Under the pieces are notes generated by a model that had not been told where the DNA came from, searched no databases, and was given only the letters and a program-made list of their open reading frames with translations. From Absidia repens (taxonomy: Eukaryota; Mucoromycota; Mucoromycetes; Mucorales; Cunninghamellaceae): a stretch of 30,000 nucleotides of DNA. The position numbers were made by a program, and so were the translations under genes. Position 1 is the first letter of the stretch. Each line of letters begins with the position of its first letter. This document shows, piece after piece, positions 8,955 through 21,234 of the stretch. The stretch lies in contig MCGE01000037.1 of assembly GCA_002105175.1 (NCBI GenBank), positions 1 to 30,000 on the forward strand, in the 5' to 3' direction.

Positions 8955-11370
8955 ATGGACAACAAGTCCTCACCATCAACATCGGTATCAACAGTCAATA
9001 TCGCGGAAGACACAGAAAGTGTTCAAACGAAACGGCAATTTACTGCTTATGAACCTGTGGAAGAACCTGCTTTATGGCGTGTCGTCAAAGATCAAGTCAA
9101 AACTAAGGAAGGCTGGTGGGGTGAACTTGGCTGGGCTAGCATGTGCCTACCTGCGTACTTTGTCAAGGACAAGAAGCCTGCTGCTTTCTGGGGATTGAAT
9201 AGCCGTTTGCCTCTAGGATTGGCTATCATTCTTGGTTTTCAACACAGGTAAACAAAAAAAATAAGGGCAAGCGCAAGATCTACGCATGGTTCATAAAAAG
9301 GGGTCAGGTCATTTCACTCATTCACTCTCACTTTTCTTCTTCTATTATTTGCTTCTTCATTTTATCTATAGTTTGGCTATGGTAAGCTTATGATAGGATA
9401 CAGACACAGACTCTATTTTTATTGGTTACTAAACTCATTAGTATTCTTGTTCATAGATTAGTGGGATCGTTACCCCTGTGTTATTGATGGTTGGGACTGG
9501 CGCGACCTCGCTCAACCTCGAAGTTGCTGATCAGCAATATTTGTTATCGGCTGCATTGATCACCTCAGCTTTTTTATCTCTCATTCAAATCACCCGATTC
9601 AAGTTGTTCAACACTGGCTACTACCTTGGCTCTGGTCTCCTTAGTCTGATGGGTCCCAATTTTGCATCAATTCCAGCGACTCAGGCAGTAATTGGTGAAA
9701 TGTACACGAACGGATTCTGTCCCACTGAAAAAGCAGCTGATGGAACTACACAATACTTGCCTTGCCCTCATGCATGGGGTGCTATTTTGGGTACTGCTAT
9801 GGTATGCAGTCTGTTTGAAATTGGTATCAGCTTCCTTCCACCGAAAACAATTCGTCGCCTCTTCCCGCCTGTTGTGTCTGGTGCCACCATTTTGCTCATT
9901 GGTTGCTCTGTAATTAGCACCGCGTTAAAAGACTGGGCTGGTGGTAGTGGTCTTTGCGCTGATCGTCCTTCGGAAGGCTACTTTGTGAACTGTCCAAACA
10001 ACGATGCGCCTCATGCTCTGCCCTGGGGAAGTCCTGAATATCTTGGTCTCGGTCTCTCGGTGTTTGCTACCATTGTATTGATTGAAAACTTCGGATCCGC
10101 GTTTATGAAAAATGCTCAGGTAATGGAAAAAGAAAAATAGGATTATTTAGTGCAGTATTATTTGATATCTAGTCAACCATTAACGCAATCGTTTATGTTT
10201 TTTTTCACTTTCCATAGATTGTGCTCGGCTTGATTGTGGGAACCATTATTGCTGCTGCCACTGGTTATGTAGATCCAAGCTCTATTGAAACGGCCCCCGC
10301 TGTCACTTTTGTTTGGGTACGGACTTTCCCAATTAGCGTCTATGCTCCTGCAATTATTCCATTTTTGATCGTTTATCTCGACAACATCTTGGAAAGCATT
10401 GGTAAGTAAACATCGTACTCAGTGTATTATGAATGAGTAGATTCGTGTACTGTTGCAGAGTTCTGACTACCATTATCATTTTTATATCATATATTGAACA
10501 TTCAATAGGTGATATCACGGCCACTTGTGATGTATCAGGCGTTGAGGTTGATGGTCCTGCTTTCCAGCGACGTATTCAAGGTGGTTTATTGGCAGATGGA
10601 TTTGGCTCTTTGATCGCAGCTTGTATGACTTTATCTCCGATGGTCACTTTTGCTCAAAATAACGGTGTCATTGCTTTGACAAGGTAAAATAGTAATAATC
10701 TATTGCTTTGTTTGTAATACATGCTGACTTTTCTTTTTTACTCCTTTTTTTTTTTTTTTGGTCATTAGATGTGCAAATCGTGTAGCTGGCTACTGTTGCT
10801 GTATTTTCTTGCTGATTTATGGTATCTTCGGTAAAATTTCGTCTGTATTTCTTGTAATTCCAGCTCCTGTCTTGGGTGGTATGAATGCGTTTTTGTTTGC
10901 TTCAGTGACTGTTTCTGGTATTCGTATTTTGGCATATTTATCATGGACTCGACGTGATCGATTTATTGTCACATGTGCATTATCATTAGGTCTGGGCGTT
11001 CTGTTGACACCAGGTAAAGGAAAGAAAACGAACAATTAATGGCAAATCTCATTCATACTCAATCGATTTTTTTTTTTTTTTTCATAAATCATCAGGATGG
11101 TTTACTCATGTTTTTAGTTATCAAGGGGACAATGAATCACTGAAAGGATTCCTTAGTGCTGTGGAAACTGTGGTTGGGACGTCCTATTGTATTGGTTCCA
11201 TCCTAGCTATCTTTTTGAATTTGGTGGTACCACAAGAATGGGGAAGCGCTAGTTTAGCTGAAGAAGAAGAAAAGAAACGGCAAGAAATGGATGAAGTCCG
11301 TGATGGTTTTTTGAAAAGCGATGTTGATCTCAGTGTCCTGCCCCCTTCCACAACACCTCCTAACCATTAG
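8955..11370 (+). CDS. Purine (xanthine/uric acid) permease, NCS2/NAT family, UapA-like
   Basis: Plasma-membrane nucleobase:H+ symporter, probably importing xanthine and uric acid. Seven exons: 8955-9247, 9372-9381, 9457-10119, 10218-10401, 10509-10683, 10769-11013, 11096-11370. All introns are GT-AG and all phases agree, giving 614 aa against about 575 in Aspergillus UapA. Exon 2 is a 10-nt microexon inside the TM1 motif FQHSLAMISG (Q96, H97). Glu311 in IENFGS matches the TM8 glutamate needed for substrate binding. The NAT signature QNNGVIALTR is at 433-442. Many hydrophobic spans follow, then a charged cytosolic tail with EEEEKKRQEMDE. ATG 8955 is chosen because it is the first ATG in phase after the acceptor-like TTTACAG and gives the usual acidic N-tail. 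Substrate preference among purines is inferred. Confidence 0.93.
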
Positions 11371-11570
11371 ATAGAAATATGTATTTTTACCACATTGATT
11401 TAGTACAGTAGACATTAATTATATTAGATTTAGATTCAAATTAGATTATAGACATTCCATTTTTCGCTTTACGTATCTTATTATTGTATATTATTTTAAT
11501 AAAATAAACGCTCTGGCGCTCCGCTGGAGCTTTTGGAAATCTTTCGATTTACTGGGTGTTACAGTTTTTA

Positions 11571-12146
11571 GGATTAAAGCCTCCGCCATTTCGCACTATG
11601 GTGGGCGGCCCCTTGGGGCCCAACCGTCGTGCTCAGCGCGTCGTCAATGGGTTCTTTTTTGTGTGCTGAAAAGAAAAAAAAAATAGTGAAGGGATTAGAG
11701 CCTCCGCCATTTCGCACTATGGTGGGCGGCCCCTTGGGGCCCAACCGTCGTGCTCAGCGCGTCGTCAATGGGTTTTTTATGTGAGCTGAAAAAAAAAATA
11801 GTGAAGGGATTAGAGCCTCCGACATTTCGCACTATGGTGGGCGGCCCCTTGGGGCCCAACCGTCGTGCTCAGCGCATCGGCAATGGGTTTTTTATGTGTG
11901 CTAAAAAAAAAAAACAGGGAAGGGATTAGGGCCTCCGCCATTTCGCACTTTGGTGGGCAGCCCCTTGGGGCCCGACCGTCGTGCTCAGCGCGTCGTCAAT
12001 GGGTTCTGTTTTTGTATGCTGAAAAGAAAAATGTAGTGAAGGGATAAGAGCCTCCGCCATTTCGCACTTTGGTGGGCAGCCCCTTGGGGCCCAACCGTCG
12101 TGCTCAGCGCGTCGTCAATGGGTTTTTGTGTGCTGAAATGATAGCT
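11571..12146. repeat. Tandem array, five GC-rich units of about 118 bp
   Basis: Units start at 11571, 11692, 11807, 11923 and 12042. Each begins GGATTAGAGCCTCCGCCATT, continues with TCGCACTATGGTGGGCGG, the self-complementary GGCCCCTTGGGGCC, CAACCGTCGTGCTCAGCGCG and CAATGGGTT, and ends in an A-run plus TAGTGAAG. Units are highly similar, with differences mostly in the A and T runs. GC content is far above the surrounding DNA. Confidence 0.92.
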
Positions 12147-12339
12147 TACTTGAAGTGCGTCGGAGAAATTAGAGTTTGATTATGCAGTGGTTGCAACTGC
12201 CTTTCCACTGGAAGATAAAACGAAGTATGCGCTATGGTAATTATGGCGATTGCCCGTTTATTTAATTTTTATTTGCAGTTCCATGATTTTTTGACATGAA
12301 AAAAAAAAGTGGATGATTCAGGCTCCGCATTTTGCTTTC

Positions 12340-12690
12340 TATTTTTTTTTTTGGTCCCTTTTTTTTCCCTCTCTTTTTCTTTCTTTTCTATTTTTTTCTT
12401 TCATGATAGTCTGAATGATATGATGGCAAGGCTCATTGGGGAACTGGTGATCTAGGACTAGTGTTAGAACTTGAATTAGGGGCGTTTTAAAAAACGCAAA
12501 ACAAACATCATGGGGAAACGCTTTCATTTTGGATGAAGGATTTGGGAACGACAGTAGATTAGCATTCAGTAGTTTAGTAATAGTTTGTCATTGTATATAT
12601 CTACGACTGAATAAATATGTTCTTTTTATTATATTTAGTATCTCTGTTGTACGTTTACATTATGAGCTTCATTGAATGTGTATTACATAT
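12340..12690 (+). repeat. Dispersed gene-like repeat, copy D
   Basis: Pyrimidine tract, then TATGATGGCAAGG, TAGTGTTAGAACTTGAATTAG, the GCGTTTT-AA-AAAACGC hairpin (12482-12497), ACAAACATCATGGGGAAACG, CTTTCATTTTGGAT and AATAAA (12610-12615). It is closest to copy E and shares the TTTCATTTTGGAT and AATAAATATGT blocks with A-C. Confidence 0.75.
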
Positions 12691-13803
12691 GCATAGAAAA
12701 AAAAATTGTGTCTATATATACATAAGGGATGTGTTTGTGTGAAAAAACAGCTATTACAGTGTATTTTATTGTGGTGGGGTATATTGAAGAACAAAGTTGA
12801 GGATAGTATTAATTATGTAGCTACTGAGTGACAAGGAGTTTCTAAAGTGTGGGTTTTGATGGAAGAGTCTGTGTTTGGGTGGGCAGCGATTGAGAAAAAA
12901 AAAAGGATGGATGACTCTTATGGTGGGCAGGGCGTTAGCGGTGGGTCAGAAAAAAAAAAAAAAAGGCAGAGGGACAAAGAAGCGGAAGTTAAAGTTAGTT
13001 AGCTGAGTTTCCTTACGGTCCATTTTCTTTTTAATATATAATAAAGCCTCATTCACTTCAAAAAGGTTGTGACTCGACGTTCAATAGCAAAAATGATGGT
13101 GTTTCGTAGCTTGGGAGCAATGATTTATAGCAAGTTTTATTTTGCTAGTGCACGCAGGCCAATGCACTTTTAAAACACATGCATCAGTTGAAACAATAAA
13201 TGAATAAGGATTGCTCTGGAATAATTATTCTCATTTAGTACTATATACATTTGAATGTTAGTTAAAAACCGGAAAACTGTTAAGCTTGCCAGCGCGAACA
13301 AAAATTCGAAGGTCCTCATTTATTAAATTTAGGTCAAATTTTAATTTCAGGCACAGAGAACATCCAAATCTTGAAAATATCAAATTATGAAATGGAAGTA
13401 AGACCTCTGAAAAGACATGGCTTAATTTAAATGGAATTTGCTTGAAAAGTTTATTTTTTACAAGCATGTTAATTTGGTAAGCATGAACTGATGATGTCTG
13501 TGCGCCAAGTACAAGTGTATTTACCGTATCGGCAATCCCTGTATGTTATTATTCTCTCTAAAATTATTAGATAAGCATACGCAGCTACATGAATTTATAT
13601 ACGAGAGAAAGAAACTATGTACAGTAAAATTATCATCTATTAAGAATTCAGTGATGAGCACGACTGTTGGGTTTCAAAAACCAACAGAATTTCTAATGGC
13701 GGGGGCTCAATTCTCGATATATATGTTTTTGTGCATCTCCCTTTTTTATTCCAACTTTTATTCTTTTTGCACTGAATACACTACGTGTGGGCATTTCTTC
13801 CTC

Positions 13804-16800
13804 ATGTTTGGCAACTCACCGTTTAGCGTTATGGGAAATGCTTCAACGACTCCATCCGCTGGACGAGGGCGGGGACGTGGAAAAAACAACTACAATAATA
13901 ACATCAACACCCAAAATCATCATGAAGCAGATATACGATTACCAGCAAACAAGAATAGAAGAGGTGGCGGCAGAGGAGGACATCAATCTCCCTTCCAAAG
14001 CAGTGCGTTTTCTGCTGCTTTTGATACCCCTCACTCCAACACTACTCAGAACAACTTTACTGGTGGATCATTGCAGTTCGGACTCAACAATAACAACCAC
14101 AGCAACAACAACAACAACACGCCTGCGTTTGGAAACAAAAATCACTCTGGAAATGCTAACCTTGGTCAAACTTCAGTTTTTGGACAGCAATCCAATTTTT
14201 CAGGATTTACAGGCAATCACCATAATAACAACAACAACAATCCTATGGAACACAAAGCAAAAAGTTGGAAACGGAACACCAAACGACTTCCAGAAACTTT
14301 ATCACTGGATAACAATAGTAACAACAATAACAACAACAGCACCAGCAATCACGAAAGCCACTACAACAACAATATTGGAGCCTTCAACAGTCGTAAAAAC
14401 CACGGACAGGACGATATGGCAACGACTTCTATGATCAATGATGGTGATGATGCAGCTCCGAACTTGTTAACTACCCAGCGGAAGAAGCAAACGACAAAGG
14501 CCGACCGTGCTGCACGCTTTGGCTCAACAAACAAGACTGCTACCTATGAAGAAGTAAGGAGATATGATAAATGTATATATGCTACCTATACTTTATGACT
14601 TATTTTACCTATCCTCGCATGTGACTCTTCTGTAGATGAAACAAAGGCGAATCGAGGATCGACGGCTTGCCATTCAAGATGGGCTTATACCTGATCCCAA
14701 TGCTCCTACGAGGCTTGAAGATGCGATTGATTTCCGTGGTACTTGCACAACTATGTGTCCTGAATTTGAAATGGTCGAACGAGACTTACAGAACGGGCTT
14801 GATGCGCTGGAAATGGTAAGTCTTACGGAAATCAGAGTGTATTATGCGGTAATAACATTGAGCTAATTTGCTTATTTTCTGATAGGATGAACATGGAAAC
14901 GTAGATACAACAAAGGCAGTCAAAACCTACCGACGCTCTGCTGCTGGAAATGAACAGCCTCTTCCTGGCGATGTGCGACCACCTGATGTATTGATCAAGA
15001 CACTGAATTATTTGATGGGTTCCATTCTCACACAACAACCTTTAGAAAAATGCCATCCATTCCTTCGTGATCGAACTAGGTCCATCCGCCAAGATTTCAC
15101 TCTGCAAAATATTCGGGACGAAAGTGCGGTGGAAGCCCATGAACGTATTGCCCGCTTTCATATTCTTTGTCTCCACGAAATGTGCGAACTGGATGAGGAA
15201 CGCTTTAGTGAACAGCAGGAAACAGAACAACTTCGGAAAGGTTAGTCTATTTACTTGAAAACACATACACACGCACGCGAAGGACATGCCAGACTGATTC
15301 ACTTATTCAATATTATCTAGTGCTTCTCAGCTTGATGGAATTCTATGAAGACTTACGTGAAGATGGCATCGAAATGAAAAACGAACCAGAATTCCGCGCT
15401 TATCATCTTATCAGTCATATACGCGACCCTGATGTTGTCAGGCAAATTCAAACACTCCCACCTCATCTCTTCTTACACCCCTATATTCAACGTGCCCTGG
15501 AATTTTATGGACTGATGCAGCGGAACAATGAAATTAAAGAAACTTCATCAAGACGCAACAAGCCTGGCAATGTAGAAGCAAGTCAAAATTTTTACTCCCG
15601 ATTTTTCAAGCTGGTTGGCGATCCTGATACTCCCTTTTTGATGGCTTGTATGCTCGAATGGCATTTTCCCGATGTGCGAAAAGGAGCCTTTAAGGCGATG
15701 AATGCAGCTTACAGGCAAAAAGGCGTGGAGGTGGAATACATCCGTCAAGTACTTGCTTATGACACTACCGAATTGGTGATGGAAGAAGCTCAAGTGTACG
15801 GTCTTACTGTGGATACAACTGGTAGTGAACCTTTGATTCGATTCCACCAGAAATACCTTGTGAACAGGAAAGGACCCTTTTTTATTGGTAAGTAGATATG
15901 ATTTGCATATCTTGAGAAGGATAGAATATGAACAAAGTGTACTTAACTTTTTATATTTTAGAACCTCTTTCCAATCCCAAACAACGACAATCCCATTTAT
16001 TAGTGGAACCCAAAAAAAGTGGCATCTCCTTAGAGGACATCGTCAATGGCGTCAGCACAACATCAGCTCACCATTCAGCAGTAGCGCCAGTAGCATCATC
16101 TCAAAGCAAACCGCCTCTATCTACAATGCCGCAACGTGCCCAGAAACCCAGTACCTTTGCTGCAAGTATTGCGACAAAACCTGCGACAACCATATCCTCA
16201 CACCATCGACAACTACAAAAACAGCACCAGTATCAGCATCAGCAACAACAACAACAACAGCAACAGCAACAGCAACAACAACAACAACAACAGCAACAAC
16301 AACAAGAAAAACAACGGTTACTTGCAGAGCGTGTGAAAAAAAGACAGCTGGAAATTGATATGGAACTCAAAACACAGCAGGCAGAAATTGAAAAGCGGAA
16401 AGCATTATTGCGGGAAAACAAAGAACGCCAACGACTAGAAATGGAACAAAAGCAGCGGGACTTGGCACAGCAAATCCAAATAGCAGAACAAGCAGCAACG
16501 GAAGAACGGGAGCGCCTTGAACGTCAAAGATTGGAAAACGAGGAAAGGGCACGACGGGAAAGGGAAATTCGGGAAGCTGAATTGGCTCGGCAACGCAGGG
16601 CGGTGATTATCTCTCAAGCGAAAAAGCGCTATATGACTCAGCTTGTGGCGTCTGTCCTGGAAGAAGTTACAAATAAGACGGTCAAGGAATTCCATCGCAA
16701 AAATTGTATCGCCAAACGTTATGCAAGTCCGTGGTTACGACGAGTCCGACAACGTATCGCCGTACGACACAGAAAAGCCGACGAGCGTATTCAAGTTTGC

Positions 16801-18628
16801 AAATTTAGTCAATGCTTCTACCCTGGAAATCAAGACAATAGTAACGGCAACATGGACATTGATCATCCGCTGACAACAACATGGTGTTCCTCTTTGCTAA
16901 AACACAAGACAAGCTCCATTGATAGTATGATCCATGACAAAGTGATGCTTTCTTTACACCTGGAATCATCCATTTTGGCATCCTATAATGTAAGTTTTTT
17001 ATTTTGATTTTTACAATTAAGGTCCGCATTCTTACATCTTTTTTTTTTTTTGTCTTATAGACCACTGAGTCATCTCGTCATGATATTTGGCAAAGTATGG
17101 ATTATGCGGATTCGATATATCCTATGATTCGCTCAAAATGGGATAGAATTCGAACGCGAATGATAGAAGATGGCAGACAACCTGGATGGCAACTTTGGAT
17201 CAATGTAGCCGATCATTCACTCTCTTCCTCTCACTGGTTCAAGACTAAATTTGGACTCAACGACATCTTTTCAAGACGGGTGAAGTACTTTAGCGATTGC
17301 AAAATAACGGTTCGATCCATCACCAACGACGATAGTATATATGGAAAGGTATAGTGATAAAAAAAAAAAAAGATAAGCGAAGAGTACATTATGATTGGTG
17401 CACTCAGTCCTTTATGTTTTTGTATGCTTTAGGCGGTTGATGAAATAGGAGCTGTGATCTTCTCTCTATCCGAATTGCGACACCGAGACTCTGATGATTT
17501 AGATGCGTAGGTTTACCATCTATGAAACAAAAAGCAAAACGTATTGACATGTGTATTCTATTAGAACCGATCACTGGAATGAAGAAAAGAAAAGGCTGCA
17601 AGGTTTCGCTGCGTCATTGAAACGCTACAATCCCCAATTAAAGGCTCCGTTCCTATTTACATACTGGCCAAATACAAAGTCGTTAAAGGAAACCATCATG
17701 AAGGTAATTCAAATATCAATGCTGGAAGAAAACTTCTGTCTACTGTGCTCAAACAACGTACTCGTTTCTTAATAGATACCAAAACTCCTCGATCTGGCAG
17801 GTGCTGATGTTATATCTGATTTCCATATCTTAGTGATGAACCCTGCGACTATAAATGAACGCCTGGATCAAGAAATACACTGGCTCTCTTCGAATACCGT
17901 GATCAATCAACCATTGAAAACAAATCATGTGATTACAAGTATGTCTGAATCATTTTAGCTTCTTTGTTTTGTAAAAAATACTCATCGTCAATTCGTTTTG
18001 TTTGATAATTTAGGCAAAATCCGGGCACTGACCTTCGCTGTTGAAAAGACGTCTTGCAATTTCAGAGTTGGCAGTAAGGAATAGCAATCAACGGCGTGAT
18101 TATTGTTACATATTACTCACATAGTATTTATCTCTTTTTATTGCTATAGTCACTATTGAAGAAGCCATCCATTCAGTCAACAAACAAATCGAAGCGTATA
18201 ACAATACCTTGGTTGAAATTCCTCTCAACTGGAAACCATTCGTGATTCCGTCTATACCTGAGCAATCAATGGGGAACCGTGAAGCTACCAGGTAATTATA
18301 CGGGAAAGGGTACTTTGAAAAAGGTTGTACAGCTCTTGATTTTTCCGATATATTAACTAATATTACTAAATCTTCTATAGGGGCGATTTCTTTGTCCTAG
18401 GAAATGCATGGCTGGACATAGTTTCAAAGAAGGGTATTGTCAAGTCCATTGGCGGCGCCGAAGGTAAGCCATCAACTAGAACCGTGTAATTCATATAGTC
18501 TTATGTACTCATCTTATCATTTTCTTTCTCTCATTGTGGTGGTAGATTTGGGCGCTGTTGTGGATGGTACTTTGAAGCAATATTTGTACGAATTGGAACG
18601 AAGATTGAAGCGTCCTCTCCTTTGGTAG
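13804..18628 (+). CDS. SAC3: SAC3/GANP family mRNA-export factor (TREX-2 scaffold)
   Basis: Scaffold of the nuclear-pore TREX-2 complex, linking transcription to mRNA export. Thirteen exons: 13804-14553, 14636-14815, 14886-15240, 15321-15887, 15962-16989, 17061-17348, 17433-17506, 17565-17703, 17776-17938, 18014-18073, 18150-18291, 18381-18463, 18546-18628. All are GT-AG, phases agree, 1303 aa. Residues 1-250: FG-rich and Asn-rich, nucleoporin-like, with RGRGRG and GGGRGG. The SAC3 domain starts at RGTCTTMCPEFE (284-295) and runs to about 610. Then come a polyglutamine run (711-732), a charged coiled coil, and a helix near 845-890 (VASVLEEVTNKTVKEF) matching the Cdc31/Sus1-binding region. A C-terminal part (961-1303) resembles the GANP extension. 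The start at 13804 is preferred to upstream in-frame ATGs because the sequence before it is promoter-like and hydrophobic if translated. Confidence 0.9.
16240..16305 (+). repeat. CAR (CAA/CAG) repeat encoding polyglutamine in SAC3
   Basis: Twenty-two consecutive glutamine codons with CAA and CAG mixed, in frame, between the SAC3 domain and the coiled coil. Confidence 0.95.
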
Positions 18629-19653
18629 TTTATTTCGATTATATTTTATTAGTATTTACCACTTCATCTTCTGCATGTAATAAAATTACTTTGACTATAT
18701 ATCAAAAACTGTTTCTTACCAATTTGAGTGCCTTTTTTTTATTATTATTATTACTAGCCACACCATCGCCTTCTGGTGGCATCGCCGATCTACATTGGTT
18801 GGCGTGTCGTCGCCCCAAGGAGACGGACTTGAATAAAGTCACTGGCAATCAATCATTTGAAAAAGGTCTCGGTACATTTTGTAGTTATAGAACATCCATA
18901 ATATGCAAAAGAATTTATTAAAACTTAATCTAAAAGAAGCTAGAGATCATTCTGGTACCATCTTTTAATAAAAACCGTTTTATTACCACTCATACATATA
19001 CTTTTACCTGGTTTGATTTTGATTTTCTTCATTTGGAGGATGAAGAATGATATTCTGATATAACGTTTATTTTGGCGACCAGCCAGTGCTTATCTCACTG
19101 CCAAAATGCTCTGACCACAAAGCGGGATTTTAATTGAGCATTTAAAGTTCGTGCTTTCTAATTTTTTTCTCTTTTTCTTGTTTACCTTTTTTTTTTTTCC
19201 AAATGGATGTCCTCCGAGGGTCTGACGATCATGGAGTGGGATTTTCGTTAGATGTAGAAGGTTTTGAAGGGCAGGACAAAGGACAAGGGGGAACTTTTTT
19301 ATTTGGATCTAGGATTTTAGTTAACATGTTTCAGGAATGGATTGGGCGGTTTGTGGGGAATCTACGTTGTGAGCAACGCGATTATGATTTTGGAATGGAT
19401 AGCTTGATTTTGGTAGGTGATATTCTATATACCTATGTATGTTTGGAAAAACTTACTGATGTGGCACAATATGGCTTATATGGCGACTCATAGAAATAGC
19501 ATATACCCCGTAGATTAGATATAGTAGTGATGGTTTTATTAGTACGTAGAATATTATATTGAAATAAAATGCTATTGTTTTACAGTACCACTTTACTCTT
19601 TGTTTCCATGCAGTTCTATTACTTTTATACGCTGCGCTGTATGCAACCCTGTC

Positions 19654-19694
<41 letters not shown>

Positions 19695-20110
19695 GAAAAA
19701 GTGGTGGTTTTTGTTCCTCAAAAGAGCAGTGCTGCTTGACGGGCTGGAAAAGAAAATATGCAAAAAAACAGTCCACAAAGGTATCATAATTGAGAGACCT
19801 GTATGTTGAAAAGTTCGACTATAGCGATTGCTGAAAAGTGTTGGTAATGATGAATGCCGTTGACCGTGGATGCCAAAAAGAGTTGCCTATGATAATCTGT
19901 ACACCTCAGGAGAAATATATTGACTTTCAAATAATATGATCATGCTACTTTTGACACCAAGTCAGCGAATCAAAAATCAGCTTGAGCGGACATCTAAAAA
20001 TCAATCAGGCCATAAATTTGCGATAGTGATAAAAAAAAAAAAAAAAATCAGATGGTCCTGTGCACTTTTTTTTCCCAATTACTCAATTTACTTCCAAAAA
20101 GAACCGTATA
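18629..20110. other. Intergenic region between SAC3 and HEM13
   Basis: SAC3 poly(A) signal AATAAA at 18679-18684, then a GC-richer patch (18750-18830) with partly self-complementary GCCACACC and GGTGGC. A decayed repeat copy F lies at about 19150-19600. A T-run of about 38 follows (about 19656-19693), then AT-rich DNA with an A-run near 20033. A 96-codon plus-strand frame at 19203-19493 lies inside copy F and resembles no known protein. Confidence 0.5.
19150..19600 (+). repeat. Dispersed gene-like repeat, decayed copy F
   Basis: A pyrimidine tract (about 19160-19200) is followed by GGGGGAACTTTTTTATTTGGATCTAGGATTTTAG, here cited in part as ATTTGGATCTAGGATTTTAG, which aligns with CATTTTGGATCTAAGATTTAG of copy B, and by AATAAA near 19564. 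The rest is too diverged to align by eye. Confidence 0.45.
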
Positions 20111-21187
20111 ATGGCATCCAAACTTGCAATTTTTGAACAAGATAGACTATTGGTAAGCGAAACTATGGGATGATCAATGGTGACATACTCAATGGCATTG
20201 ATGAATGATTGAATGTAGAGAGCCAAAGGACCTATCCAAGATGATGCACCTATGCGACTACGTATGGAAGTCTATGTGAAGGATCTTCAAAACAGAATTG
20301 TAGCCGGCATTGAAAAAGTGGATGGAAAGTCGTTTGAACGTACAACATGGGAACGACCAGATCATGGGGGAGAAGGCATTACTTGTGTGATTCAAGATGG
20401 CAATGTGATGGAAAAAGCCGGAGTTGCCGTTTCGGTGGTCTACAGCCAATTGTCCAAAGAGGCCGCCCATCAGATGCGACATGACAGAGGAAAAGCTTTA
20501 CCGGACCGTGATGATCTTCCTTTCTTTGTCACCGGAATATCTCAAGTGATGCATGCAAAGAACCCCAACGCACCCACCGTCCATTTGAATTATCGCTATT
20601 TTGAAGTCTTTGATCCGGATACAGGTGTGCCTTTGATTTGGTGGTTTGGTGGTGGTGCTGATTTGACTCCGACCTATCTCTTTGAGGAAGATTGTATTCA
20701 TTTCCATTCGCATTACAAGCAAGCCTGCGATCAAACCGACCCTGATTTTTACAGCCAATTCAAGATCAACTGCGACAAATATTTTTATAATGCTCATCGT
20801 GGTGAAACTCGAGGGATTGGTGGTGTATTTTTTGATGACCTGGACTGCAAATCCCCTGAGGAATTATTTTCTTTGGTTCGATCCTTGGGAGATCAATTTT
20901 TGCCATCTTATGTGCCTATCTTGGAAAAACGCAATGTAATGCCCTTTACTGATGAAATGGTTGAATGGCAACAAATTCGCCGCGGTCGTTATGTAGAATT
21001 TAATTTGATTTGGGACCGCGGTACGCGGTTCGGTCTTCAAACACCTTGCGCCCGTGTAGAGTCCATCATGATGACTTTGCCTTTGACTGCTCGTTGGGAA
21101 TACATGTATCACGTCGAATCAAATTCAAAAGAAGGTGAACTTGAAGCCGCATTGAAAAATCCAAGGGATTGGATTCCTTTACATTAG
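20111..21187 (+). CDS. HEM13: Oxygen-dependent coproporphyrinogen III oxidase
   Basis: Heme biosynthesis: oxidative decarboxylation of coproporphyrinogen III to protoporphyrinogen IX with O2. Exon 1 is 20111-20152 (14 codons), then a 66-nt GT-AG intron, and exon 2 is 20219-21187, giving 336 aa (yeast 328). Family blocks: HLNYRYFE at 136-143, GGGADLTP at 158-165, the signature from Lys196 to FFDD ending at 221 (with HRGETRGIGG), and RRGRYVEFNLIWDRGTRFGL near the C-terminus. The signature has Asn-Cys where Trp-Cys is usual. No long mitochondrial presequence is seen, so a cytosolic location as in yeast is likely. The in-frame ATG at 20252 would lose conserved N-terminal sequence; the spliced start is preferred. 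Confidence 0.95.
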
Positions 21188-21234
21188 AATTGTTTTTGTA
21201 GTTTTAGTTTTCTAGTCAATTTTTACTTGTATAT

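Larger units (their letters stand above)
11505..12690 (+). repeat. Composite repeat downstream of the permease
   Basis: Order: an AAACGCTCTGGC block with a hairpin, a spacer with TTTACTGGGTGTTAC, five tandem units (11571-12146), an AT-rich spacer, a pyrimidine tract (12340-12402), then a module with a GCGTTTT/AAAACGC hairpin (12482-12497), CATTTTGGAT and AATAAA at 12610-12615. The same order, with one decayed tandem unit, follows HEM13 at 21235-22200. The last module is repeat copy D of the dispersed family. Confidence 0.75.
11371..13803. other. Intergenic region with composite repeat; SAC3 upstream region
   Basis: Permease AATAAA at 11498-11503 is followed at once by the composite repeat (11505-12690). 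From 12690 to 13800 the DNA is AT-rich with short A-runs and a few TGGGTGGGCAG-like fragments (around 12870 and 12925) resembling the tandem unit. A minus-strand frame at 13258-13467 has no recognisable homology. A TATA-like GATATATATG (about 13716) and a T/C-rich block precede the SAC3 ATG. Confidence 0.5.

Noticed and set aside
13258..13467. 69-aa minus-strand frame
   Set aside because: No family resemblance, splice signal or poly(A) context.
13543..13803. Upstream extension of the SAC3 frame
   Set aside because: In frame but hydrophobic and promoter-like, with a TATA-type box and pyrimidine tract; ATG 13804 fits the family start.
19203..19493. 96-codon plus-strand frame in the SAC3-HEM13 gap
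   Set aside because: It lies inside decayed repeat copy F, matches no family and has a repeat-derived segment in its middle.
19656..19693. Run of about 38 T
   Set aside because: A simple homopolymer, also prone to sequencing error; no feature assigned.
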